NCBI GenBank assembly: GCA_022184915.1
Contig: JAGTJU010000001.1
Location: 1,428,057 to 1,492,056 of the forward strand
Direction of reading: 5' to 3'
Source: Myxococcales bacterium
GTDB taxonomy: Bacteria > Myxococcota_A > Polyangia > Fen-1088
DNA length: 64,000 nt
Shown: one piece after another, positions 28,309 through 36,302 of the stretch
How positions within the stretch are numbered: position 1 is the first letter of the stretch
How the letters are laid out: every line of letters starts with the position of its first letter
Program-made: the position numbers and the translations under genes
The notes under the pieces: model-generated
Seen by the model: the letters and a program-made list of their open reading frames with translations, nothing else
Database searches by the model: none
Told to the model about the DNA's origin: nothing

Positions 28309-30391
28309 ATCTGCCTTTGAGCGGCTGAGCCCCGCTGTCCAATACCAGATCGTCAACGGGTTGCGGTTTTCCGAGCTGCGGCCGGTTCAGCTCAATGCGA
28401 TTGGCCCCATCGTCGATGGCGAAAATTGCGTCGTGCTGGCGCCCACGGCTGGGGGCAAAACCGAGGCGGCCTTCTTCCCCTTGATCTCTCAGATGGATAG
28501 CCTTGGGTGGGAGCCGGTCTCCGTCATTTATGTGGCGCCCATCGTCGCCCTGCTGAACAACCAGGAGGAGCGGCTGCAGCGGTATGCAGGCCTTATCGGA
28601 AGGCGCGCCTTCAAATGGCACGGTGCCGTGGGGCCTTCGGCAAGAAAGGCGTTCATCGCGAATCCTGCAGACATCTTGCTGACCACGCCGGAGAGCCTCG
28701 AGGTGATGCTGATGAGCCAGCATGTTCCCGCGCACCGCTTGTTTCGGGGGCTGCAGGCGATCGTGATCGACGAGATCCACGCCTTCGTGGGCGACGACAG
28801 AGGAGGGCACCTTTCGTCGGTTCTGGAACGCCTGTCGCGCTTTTGTGGGCGTGACGTTCAACGCATCGGCCTTTCGGCCACGGTGGGCAATCCGGACGAC
28901 ATCCTCCGGTGGGTGCGCGGGAGCTCGCAGCGGCCCGGGCGCGTGCTTCATCCGGTGGGCGCCTCGAAGGCGCCGCAACTGTCGCTCGACTACGTCGGCT
29001 CGCTCGAGAACGCGGCCACGGTCATCGCCAGCCTGCACCTGGGCGAAAAGCGCCTGGTGTTCGTCGACAGCCGCCGCCGGGTCGAGGCGTTGGGCAAGGA
29101 GCTGCGCAAGCGCGGGGTGGACACGCATGTCACGCACTCGTCCCTCTCCCGAGAACAGCGAGCGATGGCCGAACGCGCCTTTGAAGAGGGGCAAAACTGC
29201 GTGATTGTCGCCACCAGCGCTCTCGAGCTGGGGATCGACATTGGGTCTTTGGATCGGGTGATTCAGATCGATGCGCCTTCTACCGTCGCCTCGTTTCTGC
29301 AGCGCATGGGACGCACCGGGAGGCGAGAGGGCACGCTGCCGAACTGCACCTTTCTTTGCACGAAGGATGAGGCCCTGATTCAAGCCGCCGCGCTTCTGCG
29401 CCTTCATGCCAGTGGCTTTGTCGAAAGCGTGCCTTTGCGGACCCGCGCCGCTCACCTCTTGGCACATCAGATCATGGCGCTGAGCCAGCAAGAAGGGGGC
29501 ATTCCCACCAGTGACTGGTGGGCCTGGGTGTCGTCGGCCACGCCCTTTTCGGGTCTTGCTGAGGTGGATCGCGAGGCGCTGACCCGGCACATGGTCGAGG
29601 AGGGAATCCTTCAGCAAGAGGGGGGCCGCTTCCACCTGGGGGAGCGCGGCCGCAAGCTTTACGGGGCGAAACATTTTGCTGAGCTTTACGCCGTGTTCTC
29701 CTCGCCCCATGTGTTGACGGCCATGCACGGTCCCGAGGCCATTGGCCAGATCGACGCCTATTTCGCGCAAGCCGAGGACCTGGCCAGGCTCACCTTCACC
29801 CTTGCGGCGCGCACCTGGCGGGTGACTTCAGTAGACTGGTCGAAGGCGCTGATTCACGTAGAGCCTGTTACGGATGCAGGTCTGCCCCGGTGGCAGGGGC
29901 AACCCCAGTTGCTCAGCTGGGAGCTTTGCCAGGCCATCAAGGCCGTTCTGGTTTCCGAAGACGAGCCGGAGGCGTGGTCCCAAAGGACCCGCCGTAAGTT
30001 CAAGGAGCTTCGGCAAGAGCATGCCTTTGTCGAGGAGCACGGAGACACCTTGGAGCCAAGCCCCAGTGGATTTCGTCTTTGGACCTTTGCCGGGGGCAAG
30101 CGAAACAACCTTCTCGCAAAGACCCTTTCGGGTTTGCTGGGCGACAAGATCTCCAACAACAATCTCTACATCTCGTTCTCGGACCAGGCCGGCAAGAGCG
30201 AGGTGGCGATTCGCCAGGTGCTGGAACGCCTCAAGATGGAATCGCGCCCAAACGAAGCCGATGCGCTCCGCCTGGCCTCCTCCTGTGCCCGCGGGCAGCT
30301 GAGCAAATTCGAGCCGTGTTTGCCGGATGGGCTCTTGGAGAGATTCTTGGCGGAGATGTTGACAGAGGTCGGAGGGGAGGAATGTGAATGA
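28298..30391 (+). CDS. brxHI: BrxHI: Lhr-like superfamily 2 helicase of BREX type 2
   Basis: 697 residues. Helicase motif I APTAGGKTEA is near residue 48, motif II DEIH near 157, motif III LSATVGN, and motif VI QRMGRTGRREG near 335. Beyond the core is a winged-helix and Lhr-type C-terminal region. The start is GTG at 28298 within the end of brxD. It is the last BREX core gene; the operon probably ends here, though the next gene on the same strand begins only 83 bases later and no terminator hairpin was obvious. Confidence 0.94.
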   Translation: MAGESAFERLSPAVQYQIVNGLRFSELRPVQLNAIGPIVDGENCVVLAPTAGGKTEAAFFPLISQMDSLGWEPVSVIYVAPIVALLNNQEERLQRYAGLIGRRAFKWHGAVGPSARKAFIANPADILLTTPESLEVMLMSQHVPAHRLFRGLQAIVIDEIHAFVGDDRGGHLSSVLERLSRFCGRDVQRIGLSATVGNPDDILRWVRGSSQRPGRVLHPVGASKAPQLSLDYVGSLENAATVIASLHLGEKRLVFVDSRRRVEALGKELRKRGVDTHVTHSSLSREQRAMAERAFEEGQNCVIVATSALELGIDIGSLDRVIQIDAPSTVASFLQRMGRTGRREGTLPNCTFLCTKDEALIQAAALLRLHASGFVESVPLRTRAAHLLAHQIMALSQQEGGIPTSDWWAWVSSATPFSGLAEVDREALTRHMVEEGILQQEGGRFHLGERGRKLYGAKHFAELYAVFSSPHVLTAMHGPEAIGQIDAYFAQAEDLARLTFTLAARTWRVTSVDWSKALIHVEPVTDAGLPRWQGQPQLLSWELCQAIKAVLVSEDEPEAWSQRTRRKFKELRQEHAFVEEHGDTLEPSPSGFRLWTFAGGKRNNLLAKTLSGLLGDKISNNNLYISFSDQAGKSEVAIRQVLERLKMESRPNEADALRLASSCARGQLSKFEPCLPDGLLERFLAEMLTEVGGEECE

Positions 30392-30474
30392 CGAGTCCGA
30401 AGAAACGAAGGCCCCCCCGAGTGATAGGGCGATTTCGCGCAACATTGCCGACATGAGATCCGAAAACCACATCA

Positions 30475-31155
30475 ATGAAAGTCATCATCAGCAGTTACGG
30501 CGCTGTGGGCGGACCCAAAACCCGTCAAATGGGTGTCGATGGCTTCGAGATGACCCCAACGCCGGCGGGGGACTTCGTCATCGCCGGGTGCCGACCGCAT
30601 GAAAGTAGACGGTACCCGGGCGGCTCGAGCATCCCTTGGGGGGCGCCTCTGAAAGAGGAATCCGGAGTGGTTATGGTGAAGGTGGATGGTAGCTGGCAAC
30701 CCGTCACGAAGTTTGTGGGCGTGACGAAGGAGGACTTGATTCAAGCTTACGAGGCTTTGTTTGCCGGGATGGGGTTGCCGAAGACCTGGGTGTTCAACTC
30801 CTTCGGCTCGAACGCCTGTTACTTCTTCGCCGATACGAATAAGAACGGGCGCTTGGACGGCAAGGAGAAGGTTCGCAACGAGTTCTTCCACACGACTCTT
30901 CCCAACGAGTCAGCAACGGCTCTTGGGCAGGAGGTGGAACTGGAAGTCTCACATGGCTGTATACATCTCAAGCCCGCTGACATGCTCGAGATGGTGCGCC
31001 GCGGCTATCTAAAGCGAGGCACCCGCCTCACCATTCATCCGTACAGCGTGGAAACCATACCCTTTCCTAGGCGGGAAGGTGGCAAACCGCCCTACCATGT
31101 ACATGTGTTTCCAGGCGCCTTTAAAGTCGTGGTGGTAGGTGAACTCAAGTTCTAG
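30475..31155 (+). CDS. L,D-transpeptidase-like (YkuD) protein without signal peptide
   Basis: 226 residues. The YkuD pattern is seen: an N-terminal MTPTPAGDFVIAG (substrate strand), IPWGAPL, a His in FFHTT, and the catalytic Ser-His-Gly-Cys in LEVSHGCIHLKPADML (Cys near residue 161). Unlike housekeeping L,D-transpeptidases there is no secretion signal or anchor. It overlaps the following lipoprotein gene by 17 bases. A signal-less peptidoglycan-active enzyme coupled to a lipoprotein is the arrangement of secreted antibacterial effectors with periplasmic immunity proteins (for example the Tlde1 type VI effectors); that role is inferred. Confidence 0.85.
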   Translation: MKVIISSYGAVGGPKTRQMGVDGFEMTPTPAGDFVIAGCRPHESRRYPGGSSIPWGAPLKEESGVVMVKVDGSWQPVTKFVGVTKEDLIQAYEALFAGMGLPKTWVFNSFGSNACYFFADTNKNGRLDGKEKVRNEFFHTTLPNESATALGQEVELEVSHGCIHLKPADMLEMVRRGYLKRGTRLTIHPYSVETIPFPRREGGKPPYHVHVFPGAFKVVVVGELKF

Positions 31156-32104
31156 ACCCTTGTGGCTGATTTCGCTCCTTGGCCTCACTGTAGCCTGCAA
31201 GATCTCCCCGCCTGCGCCCCCTGCCAAGCCTCCACCACCCTTACCGCCTCAACCGGCCGACCCCGTTCAAACAATGGCCAAGGCCGCCTGCAACGCCCCG
31301 GTCACCCCGGGGCAACTGGGCCAAGAGCTGGGTGCGGCGGAACTCTCGCAGGTGGGGCGCAAGCGTTGGCACCTGCGCGGTTTGAAGCACCAAGTTGAAG
31401 TCACAGGCTCGATCGCCGCTGACGCCCCGGCTTGGCAGCTGGCCGTCGAACTCGACGCGAGCGCGCGCCCAGCGCTCTCTGACCTGGCAAGGGCGGGCCT
31501 CACCCCTGAGCTCGGGAATGACGAACAGAGCACACTCGTGCGGTTTCAGAACCCCTGTCCTGAGATGGTCATCAGGGTCTGGGGGCGCCTCGAGGAGGGT
31601 GGCCATGTCGAGCGCCTGGTTTGGGTTTTCGAGCGGCCCGCTCCGCCTGCGGGGTCGACGATTGAGGACCCCATCGTGCCCACACTGGACATGGCGCTTT
31701 GGCACTTGGCCCATCGAGCCCCCCTGCGGCAGTTGGAGCAGGCCCTCGAGCTGAAGCTGGTCGCCAGGGAACCCAACAGCTGGAGCCATGACTTTCCCAA
31801 CGAAGGAGGCCGGCTGACCGTTCGAGCAGCCGCGCCCGATGCACCCGCGGAAGCGGTGCGCTTCGAGGCTACCAAGGAGACGTGGTTGTCAGTGCAGGAC
31901 CTTTCGACTCGCTGGGGCACGTGGACAGGCTGGCCCGGTCACGAGTCCGCCATCATCTTCTTTCATCCCAAGATCGACGGCAGCGAAAAGACGGTCGTGG
32001 CGCAGCTCGAAGGAAGTGTGCCTGCGCCGAACCTCCCGGTTGGGAGTGTAGGGTTCTCACATCGCGAGGGGAACCAGACGCGCAGCCGACCCCAAGGCCT
32101 GTGA
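31139..32104 (+). CDS. Predicted lipoprotein, partner of the YkuD-like protein
   Basis: 321 residues from GTG at 31139. The N-terminus MNSSSRPLWLISLLGLTVAC is a lipoprotein signal with lipobox LTVAC, followed by a Pro-rich linker and a soluble domain of about 270 residues. A Trp-rich segment (WLSVQDLSTRWGTWTGWPGH) lies near residue 255. The family is not recognised. The 17-base overlap with the YkuD-like gene suggests that they work together, possibly as immunity or as a chaperone. Confidence 0.8.
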   Translation: MNSSSRPLWLISLLGLTVACKISPPAPPAKPPPPLPPQPADPVQTMAKAACNAPVTPGQLGQELGAAELSQVGRKRWHLRGLKHQVEVTGSIAADAPAWQLAVELDASARPALSDLARAGLTPELGNDEQSTLVRFQNPCPEMVIRVWGRLEEGGHVERLVWVFERPAPPAGSTIEDPIVPTLDMALWHLAHRAPLRQLEQALELKLVAREPNSWSHDFPNEGGRLTVRAAAPDAPAEAVRFEATKETWLSVQDLSTRWGTWTGWPGHESAIIFFHPKIDGSEKTVVAQLEGSVPAPNLPVGSVGFSHREGNQTRSRPQGL

Positions 32105-32239
32105 AAGAGGCGCCTGCGGCGCTCGATGAGATCTGCGCTGCCCAGCCGGGTCGAAGCCCAAAACACTGGAAGTGCCTGTCCCCGAGAGCGCAAATGAGGT
32201 GGGTTGCGCGGTACGTGGCACATCGGAGCCGTCCTTGCT

Positions 32240-32569
32240 TCAATCGGGTCGGGACACGGTTCGAGAGTTGACGTCGACCAAGAAGAGCTCGCGACGCTCG
32301 TTTTCGATTCGCAACGTGCCGTCACTTTCCGCGACCATCGAGCGAAAGAACACGTCCTGGGCGTCCCCTTCTTTCTCCCCGGTGCGGCGATTGCCGTAGA
32401 CCTTCAGGAACCAAAGCCGGTGCCCGCTGGCATCGTCGTAGGCGGCCAGATAGCCGCCCATCTGATCCAGCCCCGCGAGCAGGCCGTTCCTGACTTGCTC
32501 ATAGCGGATGCCCTCGAGCACGATGGGTTCGACCTTGGGCGCGGGAATGCGGCTTCCAGATTTCATCAT
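32240..32569 (-). CDS. Conserved hypothetical protein, about 109 aa
   Basis: The frame reads a compact protein with KVEPIVLEGIRYEQVRNGLL, then YDDASGHRLWFLKVYGN and a basic C-terminus, resembling a widespread small cytosolic protein family of unknown role. The ATG at 32569 has GGAG nine bases upstream and an adjacent ATG at 32566. It stands alone on the minus strand between the YkuD/lipoprotein pair and gene debris. Confidence 0.65.
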   Translation of the reverse strand: MMKSGSRIPAPKVEPIVLEGIRYEQVRNGLLAGLDQMGGYLAAYDDASGHRLWFLKVYGNRRTGEKEGDAQDVFFRSMVAESDGTLRIENERRELFLVDVNSRTVSRPD

Positions 32570-32661
32570 GGTCTTGGTCTCCTCGGAGTGCGGTTCGGAG
32601 CTGTCCCGCACAGTCTGCGCAAAACCTCGAGCACCACAAGAGCGCCCAACCGCCGTTGGGG

Positions 32662-33102
32662 ATGAAGTTTTTCAAGCAATTCGGCGTCGGGAACCTGGTG
32701 AAATCGCGGTTCCGGCCAGAGCGCTTTTGGGGAGCAAGACTTCCGCATTTCGCCAGGATGCTGCAACCCATCTCTCACTGGGCGGGTGCACCTGGAAGCC
32801 CGGTTCTCTTGATGGAGCCGATCGCTCCGGCCGAGCCGCAAGTGGAGAAGACCACGAGCGAGGTGTTCACCCGGCTCTCGGCGTATCGCAACGTACTCCA
32901 GAATCAATCGTTGGAAGCCTCCTTGTTCGTTTATCTCCTTCAGGGCGGCTCGCAGTCAGAGCGGGATCGGCTGCTGTGCGATTTAAGAGCGCTCGACGGA
33001 ACTCGCGTGGTCGATCTCGAGAGAGAAATTGAGCGCGGCCAGTTCTTGGCCACCATTCGCCGGGCCGCAGAGTCTGGCTCGGCGCTTCCGGAAGTGAACT
33101 GA
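32662..33102 (+). CDS. Hypothetical protein, possibly a fragment
   Basis: A frame from ATG at 32662 gives about 146 residues. The C-terminal half (EVFTRLSAYRNVLQNQSLEA, then LLQGGSQSERDRLLCDLRAL) looks like real helical protein; the first 50 residues look less so, and a later ATG at 32812 would fit too. The family is not recognised and there is no convincing ribosome-binding site. It lies in a region of broken genes. Confidence 0.35.
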   Translation: MKFFKQFGVGNLVKSRFRPERFWGARLPHFARMLQPISHWAGAPGSPVLLMEPIAPAEPQVEKTTSEVFTRLSAYRNVLQNQSLEASLFVYLLQGGSQSERDRLLCDLRALDGTRVVDLEREIERGQFLATIRRAAESGSALPEVN

Positions 33103-33206
33103 GGCGTCCGGTCGACCGCGGTCGGCATCTCCAAGCCACGGCCCCGGGGGGGACCCAGGGGCATGTCTCACGCGCCGCTCGCCAAGCCAGGGCATTATGC
33201 TGCACA

Positions 33207-34207
33207 ATGTGGGCTCGAAGGAGGCCTAGGCGCTCCCAAAAAGCGGTCATCCTCTCCTTCGCGATCTGGAAGAGTGCCGGCGGCCCCATCAAGGACGCTT
33301 ACGGACGCAGCCCTGCTTTTCGGCGCATCCTGGAAAAGGCCGATAAGGAGGCTCTGCGCGTGCTTTACGTGGGCTGGACGCGTGCGCGCGACCAGCTGGT
33401 CTTTGCAAGCCAGGCAGGCAAGATGCTGGAGGGCATCGTGTCTGTCCTCGAGACGATCCACCCCGGACTGGTCGTGGAGCCTCTGCGCAAAACGCAAGGA
33501 CGCACGACGGTCGACTGGGCTGGCCAGCCGGTCGAAGTGGAAGTTTCATCCGCAACAGGTCGAGAGCCCGTGGCCCAGGTCCCGGTCTCCGGCGAGGTGA
33601 GGGGGGGCGCTTGCCTACGGCGTCGTATCCGCCGGCGCGCATGTCACCGTCATCCGTGGCCGCAGACGCAGGGGCGCTGGGCGTTCCCCAGTCCCTGGGT
33701 GAGGCGTTTGCAGTCCCTGGCGCCGCCGATGCGGATCTCCTGGGCGATGCGCTTCACGGCTTCCTGGCCGCCGAGGCCCCCACGCTGACGCGCGGAGCTC
33801 GCCGGGACCTTGCAGAAGGCTTGCTGGCCCGTCATGGCGTATCCGGGGCGCTGGATCCCGAACGGCTCCTGGAGATGTCCGACCGCCTCCGGGCATGGCT
33901 GGCGCGCGTGGCGCCCGGGGCGCGCGTTCTGCGCGAGTGGCCGCTGGGCTCCTGCGATGATTTGGGAACTCTGGTCGCCGGGACCGCAGACATGCTGGTG
34001 GAGCACAACGAACAGGTGATGATCATCGATCACAAAAGCCACCGCAGCGTCGACGGCGCAAAGAAGAACGTTTTGTCCCTCGCCGGTCAGCTCGCGTGCT
34101 ACGCCAACGCCATCAAGCAGCTGAGGCCTGATGCGCAAATCTCGACCTGGGTCCACCTGCCGTTCGCGGGTGTCGTCGTTCCAGTCTCCGCGGTTGGGCA
34201 GGTCTGA
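33207..34207 (+). pseudogene. Remnant of a UvrD/RecB-like helicase-nuclease, 5'-truncated and frameshifted
   Basis: Two frames together encode the end of a superfamily 1 helicase with a PD-(D/E)XK nuclease. The first contains the UvrD signature ALRVLYVGWTRARDQLVF (33346-33410). The second, from about 33611, reads VLREWPLGSCDD, MLVEHNEQVMIIDHKSH and LAGQLACYANAI, the RecB-type nuclease motifs (Asp in IIDHK). They are joined by a one-base shift at a run of seven G (33601-33607). The helicase N-terminal 600 or more residues, including Walker A, are absent upstream. Likely debris of an older defence or repair gene. Confidence 0.85.
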
Positions 34208-34329
34208 GGGCTCACGAAGGCGCCTCCCAAGGGCACTTATGGGCGTACGGTTTCTGAGGGCGGCTCTCGCAGGCTTTGGCTCCACGGGAGCCCTAGCTGT
34301 CGCCTGGGTTCTGGCGCACCAGGGTTTCG

Positions 34330-34857
34330 GTGGCGGACAGCGGAATCGCTGAGCACGAAGGCGAGTTATTCGTCGATTCGGCTGCCGATCAAGTAGGCGG
34401 CGCCGTCTTTCGCCTGGGGCAGGCATTGACGCGCATACACGACCTGAGCTTCCTTACCCGAACGCGCGTTTCATCTACCTTCTACGAAGACCTCGAGCAC
34501 AAGGTACGAGCGCTGGTTTCTCCGCAGAACATGATCCGCGACTTCGTGATCCCCGGGATGCCCCACGCGGAGAACTACAAGATCGATTTCAAGCTCGAAA
34601 GCCGCGATCCGGAGACACCGCTGTTCCTCTTCGGGATTCCGAACAACGAAAAAGCCAAGCTGACGGCGTTGATCATCGAACACTGGTTACGAGCAAACGT
34701 TTCCTTCGACTCTCTGCTTGTGTTCGCAGACCAAACGAAGGTCTCGAGGCAGGATGTCGCGCGGCTATCGAACGTTGGCGGGGAGATGGTGTCCTCGCTT
34801 GACGCCGTGGACGACCTGAAACGGAAACTGTTGAAGCGCGTGGCTCAGCACGCGTAG
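34330..34857 (+). pseudogene. DUF1828/DUF1829 protein, 5'-truncated
   Basis: The frame reads EGELFVDSAADQVGGAVFRLGQALTRIHDLSF, VSSTFYEDLEHKVRALVSPQ and FLFGIPNNEKAKLTALIIEH, the second part of DUF1828 and the DUF1829 C-terminal domain. Full proteins are about 250 residues; the first 70 or so residues are missing here, replaced by unrelated sequence, and the only start is a GTG at 34330. It ends at the proper C-terminus. Members occur in defence and toxin-antitoxin neighbourhoods; the function is not established. Confidence 0.65.
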
Positions 34858-34952
34858 CTGCCGGGCTCAAGCGCGCCTCGCGATGCCCTTGGCCCGGATG
34901 TCCGCCTTCGGCAGATGAGCGCCCGCACCACCGACGGTCTGGACGCGGCAGA
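34858..34952. other. Spacer before the 225-bp repeat
   Basis: No gene or signal seen. With the repeat and the sequence to 35283 it makes up 426 bases without a supported gene. Confidence 0.5.
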
Positions 34953-35177
34953 AAGGCTGCACGTCAACCCCGTGCCTGGCGACGGCACCCGTGGCATTTT
35001 TCAAGATGCCGCACACGAGGTCCTCCCGCTATGGTACTCTGCGGCAGCCGTGGCCGTTCCCGAGATTCCATCCACGCCCTCCGGTTGGCTCTTGGCGGAT
35101 CAAAACAACCAGAGACTGCAGAAGGCGAACAACCGCTTTCAGCTTACTCCATGAGCCAACGTGGTTCTTCAGCTATC
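34953..35177 (+). repeat. 225-bp dispersed direct repeat, copy A
   Basis: About 94% identical by eye to 42164-42388 in the same orientation, including the stretches CCGTGGCCGTTCCCGAGATT and ACAACCAGAGACTGCAGAAG. Identity begins at AAGGCTG and ends sharply at CAGCTATC. Differences are about ten substitutions and two single-base indels, which break every frame between copies, so it is probably not coding. No terminal inverted repeats were seen. Confidence 0.95.
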
Positions 35178-35283
35178 ACCACCACATGGCGGGTCGATGA
35201 CGAACACGCCTTCGAGGAGTGGCGACCTGCCGCCAAACCGTCACAGCCGCCATCGCGCAGCCAGCGAACGGGAGCCGGAGCCC

Positions 35284-35697
35284 ATGCGCCTTGAGAGGAT
35301 CGGTTCAGGCAAAACGTTCCTCTTCGGGCTCTTCGGCTTCCTAATCGTTGGAGCTGCGTGGCTTCGCTGCGGTGACGTGCCAACCTACCTCGAGAGCATC
35401 GCCCAGGAACGGGGGCGATACGTCGAGTCTTCGGACCGCCTCCGGTCGGCGCGGGTGGAGGTTCATGAACTTGCCTTTGTCGATCTCGGTCTACATCGGG
35501 AGCGCCGATCGATCGCATATCTAACGATCAAAGACAATCGTCGGGGTGACACCGAAACATGGGCGCTGCCAGCGATGGATGGACGTCAGCTCGACCTCTC
35601 GGCGCTCTCTCTTCGTTGGTCGGCCCCTGATCGCGTTGAGCTGCATGGCTTCACCGAGGGCGTGCTTGCCCTCGAGCTTGCGGGAGCGGGGCGATGA
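35284..35697 (+). CDS. Small membrane-anchored protein, first of a pair
   Basis: 137 residues from ATG at 35284 (GGAG a short distance upstream). One membrane segment at about residues 11-28 (TFLFGLFGFLIVGAAWL), then a soluble domain with alternating charged and hydrophobic residues, probably beta-rich. The family is not recognised. Its stop overlaps the start of the next gene (ATGA), so the two are co-translated. An earlier start in the same frame would run into the repeat and is less likely. Confidence 0.65.
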   Translation: MRLERIGSGKTFLFGLFGFLIVGAAWLRCGDVPTYLESIAQERGRYVESSDRLRSARVEVHELAFVDLGLHRERRSIAYLTIKDNRRGDTETWALPAMDGRQLDLSALSLRWSAPDRVELHGFTEGVLALELAGAGR

Positions 35698-36227
35698 CCG
35701 GTAGGCGGGCGCTGCGGCCTCTCATACTGCTATGGGCGTTGGCACCTTTTGCCCTTGGCGTTGCTTTTGTGGCAAGGCTAACTATCTACAAAACGAGCCT
35801 AGGGCATGGCACGAAGTGGCGGATTGTCGAAGGTGGAGGCGGCCCCGTACCGGGGTCTGACGCCCACCAAGGTGGCATCCAGGATCGCTTGGCCGATGGC
35901 ACACACCTGCTTCAACAACTGGCGACCGTCGAGGTGGTCGGCGCCCAGAAAACAGAGGCTTATCCGGCTCTCTTGATCGAACTGTCAGCGCCGGACCGAG
36001 CGATCAAGCTGAAGGCCGTTCGAAGCCCCTATTTTGGTGCTCAGGATCTGGACTTGCTGGGAGCCCTGCAGGACTCAGTCGGAAGAGACGACGAACCTAC
36101 TCGCTTGCTTGAGGCAGGGCAGCACAAGGGAAAGGTGCGAATGTCTTTCGGGGGGAGATCTGCTTACAGCAAGAGAAGCCTCGTGCGTGCGATGGTGCTC
36201 GAGCCGGAGCAGGCAGATGTTCGATAG
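35694..36227 (+). CDS. Small membrane-anchored protein, second of a pair
   Basis: 177 residues; one N-terminal membrane segment at about residues 9-28 (LILLWALAPFALGVAFVA) and a soluble domain that contains a Gly/His-rich loop. The layout copies that of the gene before it (short tail, one membrane helix, external or periplasmic domain), suggesting two subunits of one membrane complex. The family is not recognised. Confidence 0.65.
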   Translation: MTGRRALRPLILLWALAPFALGVAFVARLTIYKTSLGHGTKWRIVEGGGGPVPGSDAHQGGIQDRLADGTHLLQQLATVEVVGAQKTEAYPALLIELSAPDRAIKLKAVRSPYFGAQDLDLLGALQDSVGRDDEPTRLLEAGQHKGKVRMSFGGRSAYSKRSLVRAMVLEPEQADVR

Positions 36228-36282
36228 AGCGAAGAACCTTGCCTCAGAAGCGGTGCGAGCATTGGCTTCGTGGGACCCAGCA

Positions 36283-36297
36283 CTCCTCCAAGAGGAG
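36283..36297 (+). promoter_or_regulatory. Hairpin that covers the Shine-Dalgarno of the DUF1016 gene
   Basis: CTCCTC-CAA-GAGGAG forms a perfect 6-bp stem whose right arm is the ribosome-binding site six bases before the ATG at 36303. It could limit translation of the nuclease; no effector is known. Confidence 0.4.
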
Positions 36298-36302
36298 GCC
36301 TC

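Noticed and set aside
30384-30602. Plus-strand frame of 72 codons after brxHI
   Set aside because: It runs out of frame into the YkuD gene and has no protein-like content after the first few codons.
34953-35177. Short open frames within the 225-bp repeat
   Set aside because: Single-base indels between copies A and B break every frame, so no peptide is shared along the whole element.
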